Shown here: positions 2,532-5,415 of the stretch, in pieces
Layout: every line of letters begins with the position of its first letter
Position numbering within the stretch: the first letter of the stretch is position 1
Source: Sedimentisphaerales bacterium
GTDB taxonomy: Bacteria > Planctomycetota > Phycisphaerae > Sedimentisphaerales > SM23-30
Assembly: GCA_030636065.1 (NCBI GenBank)
Contig: DAOVXR010000137.1
Span: forward strand, 1-5,415
Direction of reading: 5' to 3'
DNA length: 5,415 nucleotides
Translations under genes and position numbers: made by a program
Notes under the pieces: model-generated
What the model was told of the DNA's origin: nothing
Databases searched by the model: none
What the model saw: the letters and a program-made list of their open reading frames with translations, nothing else

Positions 2532-5415
2532 ATGACAATAACGGAATATATCGGTAAAACACTGCTGAAAATGTTCAAGAGCAGCAGTGATCGATACGTA
2601 AAACACCGGCAGGAGTTCGTTGAGCAGATAAAGGCTCTCGAAGAAGAATATGGCCGACTCACCGACAGCGAACTGCGAAATAAAACCGATGAGCTTCGCG
2701 CTGACATCAAATCGCTGGAAGAGAAAATCATCGGTGGAGACCTGCGGGAAACACTGCGTCATATCCAACTGCTGCCGGAAGAGGCCCGCAAACCCGCTAA
2801 AAAACAATTGACTGAGCAATTGCGGCAATGCTGCGACGATGTCCTGACCGAGGCGTTCGCGGCAGTACGCGAAGTGTCAGACCGGCATTTGGGCGTACGC
2901 AATGTCTTCGATAAACAATTTGATTTCGACCCATCGATCCTTTCAACTGAGATGCGAAAGGTGTATGAACAGGTCATGCAGCAGGTCGCGGCGGATGAGG
3001 ATGTACATAAGATCGAGTTACCGCCGCGATTCTATGCCGAGGTCAGGGAAAAATATGATGCCGCCAAACGGCCGCCCTTCCGGTTCCGTCATTTCGATGT
3101 ACAGATGATCGGCGGTAGTGTGCTGTATGAAGGCAAAATAGCTGAGATGGCCACGGGCGAAGGAAAGACATTAGCGGCAACGCTGGCAACATACATAGTG
3201 GCGATTTCAGGGCGCAAGGTACATATCATCACCGTCAACGACTATCTCGCCCAGCGCGACCGTAACTGGATGGGGCCGGTTTATGAGGCGATGGGCCTGT
3301 CGGTCGGAGCCATTCAGGCGGATATGGACACCACCGGCGAGGTCAGAAAAGAGCAATACGGTTGCGACATCACTTACGGCACGAACAACGAGTTCGGCTT
3401 CGATTATCTGCGTGATAATATGAAAGTCATGTATGAACAGCAGGTTCAGGGGCCGCTGGATTACGCGATTATCGACGAGGTGGATTCGATACTGATCGAT
3501 GAGGCACGCACACCGCTGATTATCTCCGGCCCGGCGGTTGACGATACGGAGAGATATAAAAAAGCGGACAAAATAGCGAGAGACCTGCTTCGGCTGCAAA
3601 GGAATTACTCCGACCTGGAAAAACAGATCGATACCGCCAAGCGAACCATCGCCAACGCTAAGGGCGAAATGGGCGAGGCCAAAAAGGCTAAGGATGATAA
3701 ACGACTGGGTAAAGCCGATAAGGTCTTACACCAGACCGAGACAAAACTGATCGAACTCGAAGACAAACTGGCACAGACCACACAATATTACGAAGTGGAA
3801 TATGACCGACGAAGTGTGCATCTTACTCATGAAGGGATCGGCGCGGCCCAGGACGTCGCGGGGGTCGGTAGCTTTTATGTGGGCAGTAATATGGAATGGC
3901 CGCATCTGATGGAGCAGGCCCTGCGCGGCCATATTGTCTTCGAACGTGAGAAAGATTATGTCGTACAGGAGGGCGAGGTCATCATTGTTGACGAGTTCAC
4001 CGGGCGATTAATGCACGGACGGCAGTGGTCGGACGGACTGCACCAGGCCGTTGAGGCAAAGGAAAACGTTCACGTAAAGGAGGAAAGCCAGACTCTGGCG
4101 ACTATTACGATTCAGAACTTCTTCAAATTGTACCAGCAATTGGCCGGCATGACCGGAACAGCCATGACCGAAGCCGATGAGTTCAGTAAAATATATCAAT
4201 TGGACGTACTTAACGTCCCCACCAACAGACCGATTGTCCGCGATGACCGTGAAGACCTGATTTACAAAACGATGAAAGAAAAATTCAACGCTATCGTGGA
4301 TGAAATTCATGAGGTCAGCAGTTCCGGCCGGCCGGTATTGATTGGCACAGTCAGTATCGAAAAAAACGAGGCCCTCTCGGCAGCACTGACCCGGCAATAT
4401 GGTTTGGATCACGAAGTGCTCAACGCCAAGCAGCATGCGCGTGAAGCGGTCATTATCGCCAAGGCCGGTCATCAGCATCAGCGACGGGACGGCAAGGTAT
4501 TCGGTAATGTTACTATTGCGACGAACATGGCAGGCCGTGGCACAGACATCAAACTGACCCCGGAAGTAGTTAAAGCCGGTGGCCTGCATGTACTGGGCAC
4601 GGAACGACACGAGGCCCGACGGATTGATAACCAGCTTCGTGGACGCTGTGGACGACAGGGAGACGACGGCTCCACTCAGTTTTTTCTTTCGTTCGACGAT
4701 GACCTGATGAGGGTTTTTATGCCCGAATGGACCATCAATGTAATGACAAAGATCGGCTGGGAGGAAGGCGAACCGATTTTCAACAAACATATTAGTAAGG
4801 GTGTCGAGAAGGCACAGAAAAAAGTCGAGCAGCGGAACTTCGAATCCCGTAAGAGCCTGCTCGAATATGACGAGGTTATGGACTATCAGCGGCAGGTATT
4901 TTACACTCGGCGACAGTCGGTTTTGGAGGGACATCGACTCGAAGGCGTAATACGGGACATGCTCGACGATGTAATTGCTGAGAGTTGCGCCAAAATGTTG
5001 AACCGTGATTATCCTTATGAATGCGCTTCGGAGTGGGCCAGAACTGTCATGGGGATTGATATTGACCTTGATCGCATTCGCGGCCGAGACCCTGACGAGG
5101 TGGAGCGGACTTTTTGCGACCACGCTAAAAACAATGCCGATCAGGAAATCGCGATTACGTTAGGCGAATACATGAGTGAGGACCTTGACCCGCGGGAGTG
5201 GGACCTGAAGGGGCTGAGCAAATGGGCGATGAGTAAGTTCCATGTGAATGTTTCGCAGAATCAATTGCGTAAGATGACGCCGGACGAGGTGGAGCAGCAG
5301 TTGGTACAGTCAGCCGGGCAGCGGATTGACAAGCATGATTACTCTCGATTGGCTGTTTTTCTCGAGGACAGTTTTCCCAGGCATAGCCTTGTGGAATGGT
5401 TCAATCAGAAATTCG
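2532..5415 (+). CDS. secA: SecA preprotein translocase ATPase (3' end outside window)
   Basis: SecA is the ATP-driven motor that pushes unfolded preproteins through SecYEG in the inner membrane. The 961 residues seen include: N-terminal helix; Q-motif region FRHFDVQ (185-191); Walker A MATGEGKT (206-213); GTNNEFGFDYLRDNM (283-297); Walker B DEVD (315-318); preprotein cross-linking domain from about 333 to 475; WSDGLHQAVEAKE (499-511); AGMTGTA (538-544); NBD2 with GTVSIEKNE (605-613), TNMAGRGTD (664-672) and QLRGRCGRQGD (701-711); scaffold helix with LLEYDEV (776-782); and the wing domain. NBD2 has the short loop after GRGTDIKL, as in Bacillus. Two insertions against E. coli SecA are clear: about 62 residues at 122-184, and about 60 charged, coiled-coil-like residues at 357-418. 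The finger helices and C-tail lie past 5415, so the full protein should clearly exceed 961 residues. The ATG at 2532 fits family N-termini; the upstream GGGG (2520-2523) is a weak ribosome site. The frame also stays open back to ATG 2397, but that extension is repeat sequence. Confidence 0.97.
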   Translation, partial: MTITEYIGKTLLKMFKSSSDRYVKHRQEFVEQIKALEEEYGRLTDSELRNKTDELRADIKSLEEKIIGGDLRETLRHIQLLPEEARKPAKKQLTEQLRQCCDDVLTEAFAAVREVSDRHLGVRNVFDKQFDFDPSILSTEMRKVYEQVMQQVAADEDVHKIELPPRFYAEVREKYDAAKRPPFRFRHFDVQMIGGSVLYEGKIAEMATGEGKTLAATLATYIVAISGRKVHIITVNDYLAQRDRNWMGPVYEAMGLSVGAIQADMDTTGEVRKEQYGCDITYGTNNEFGFDYLRDNMKVMYEQQVQGPLDYAIIDEVDSILIDEARTPLIISGPAVDDTERYKKADKIARDLLRLQRNYSDLEKQIDTAKRTIANAKGEMGEAKKAKDDKRLGKADKVLHQTETKLIELEDKLAQTTQYYEVEYDRRSVHLTHEGIGAAQDVAGVGSFYVGSNMEWPHLMEQALRGHIVFEREKDYVVQEGEVIIVDEFTGRLMHGRQWSDGLHQAVEAKENVHVKEESQTLATITIQNFFKLYQQLAGMTGTAMTEADEFSKIYQLDVLNVPTNRPIVRDDREDLIYKTMKEKFNAIVDEIHEVSSSGRPVLIGTVSIEKNEALSAALTRQYGLDHEVLNAKQHAREAVIIAKAGHQHQRRDGKVFGNVTIATNMAGRGTDIKLTPEVVKAGGLHVLGTERHEARRIDNQLRGRCGRQGDDGSTQFFLSFDDDLMRVFMPEWTINVMTKIGWEEGEPIFNKHISKGVEKAQKKVEQRNFESRKSLLEYDEVMDYQRQVFYTRRQSVLEGHRLEGVIRDMLDDVIAESCAKMLNRDYPYECASEWARTVMGIDIDLDRIRGRDPDEVERTFCDHAKNNADQEIAITLGEYMSEDLDPREWDLKGLSKWAMSKFHVNVSQNQLRKMTPDEVEQQLVQSAGQRIDKHDYSRLAVFLEDSFPRHSLVEWFNQKF

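Noticed and set aside
4008..5123. 371-codon open frame on the minus strand, antisense to secA
   Set aside because: It lies wholly inside secA, whose motifs are intact on the + strand. The minus-strand translation shows no domain or signal.

Overview
The window holds the end of an elongation factor P gene, a complete gene for a Tat-exported M23 peptidase with two PKD domains, a 738-base gap rich in repeats and hairpins, and most of a secA gene that runs off the right edge. All three genes are on the + strand. The SecA architecture (two extra insertions compared with the E. coli protein), the Tat-exported M23/PKD protein, and the weak ribosome binding site of secA fit a member of the Planctomycetota or a neighbouring PVC lineage. 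This is an inference from remembered family features, not from a search. Base composition is moderate in the genes and visibly richer in A+T in the gap.

Layout: 1-249, last 82 codons of efp. 279-1793, M23 peptidase, starting 30 bases after the efp stop and probably read from the same transcript. 1794-2531, no credible gene; it carries a possible terminator for the upstream genes, a 29-base dispersed palindrome, a T-rich stretch with short inverted repeats, a 92-base interrupted palindrome running into a strong terminator-like hairpin, a degenerate repeat of the kind that recurs in many environmental genomes, a plausible sigma-70-type promoter, and a cluster of three hairpins just before secA. 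2532-5415, secA, 961 complete codons with intact nucleotide-binding motifs; the scaffold finger helices and C-tail lie beyond the window.

The genes do not form an obvious pathway. EF-P rescues ribosomes stalled at polyproline. The M23 protein is a probable peptidoglycan endopeptidase that leaves the cell folded, through Tat. SecA drives export of unfolded proteins through SecYEG. The gap probably separates two transcription units, efp-M23 and secA. I see no RNA gene, CRISPR array, transposase or prophage gene, and no convincing new multi-gene system. The least ordinary material is the repeat-dense gap before secA, the two SecA insertions, and the unassigned N-terminal domain of the M23 protein.
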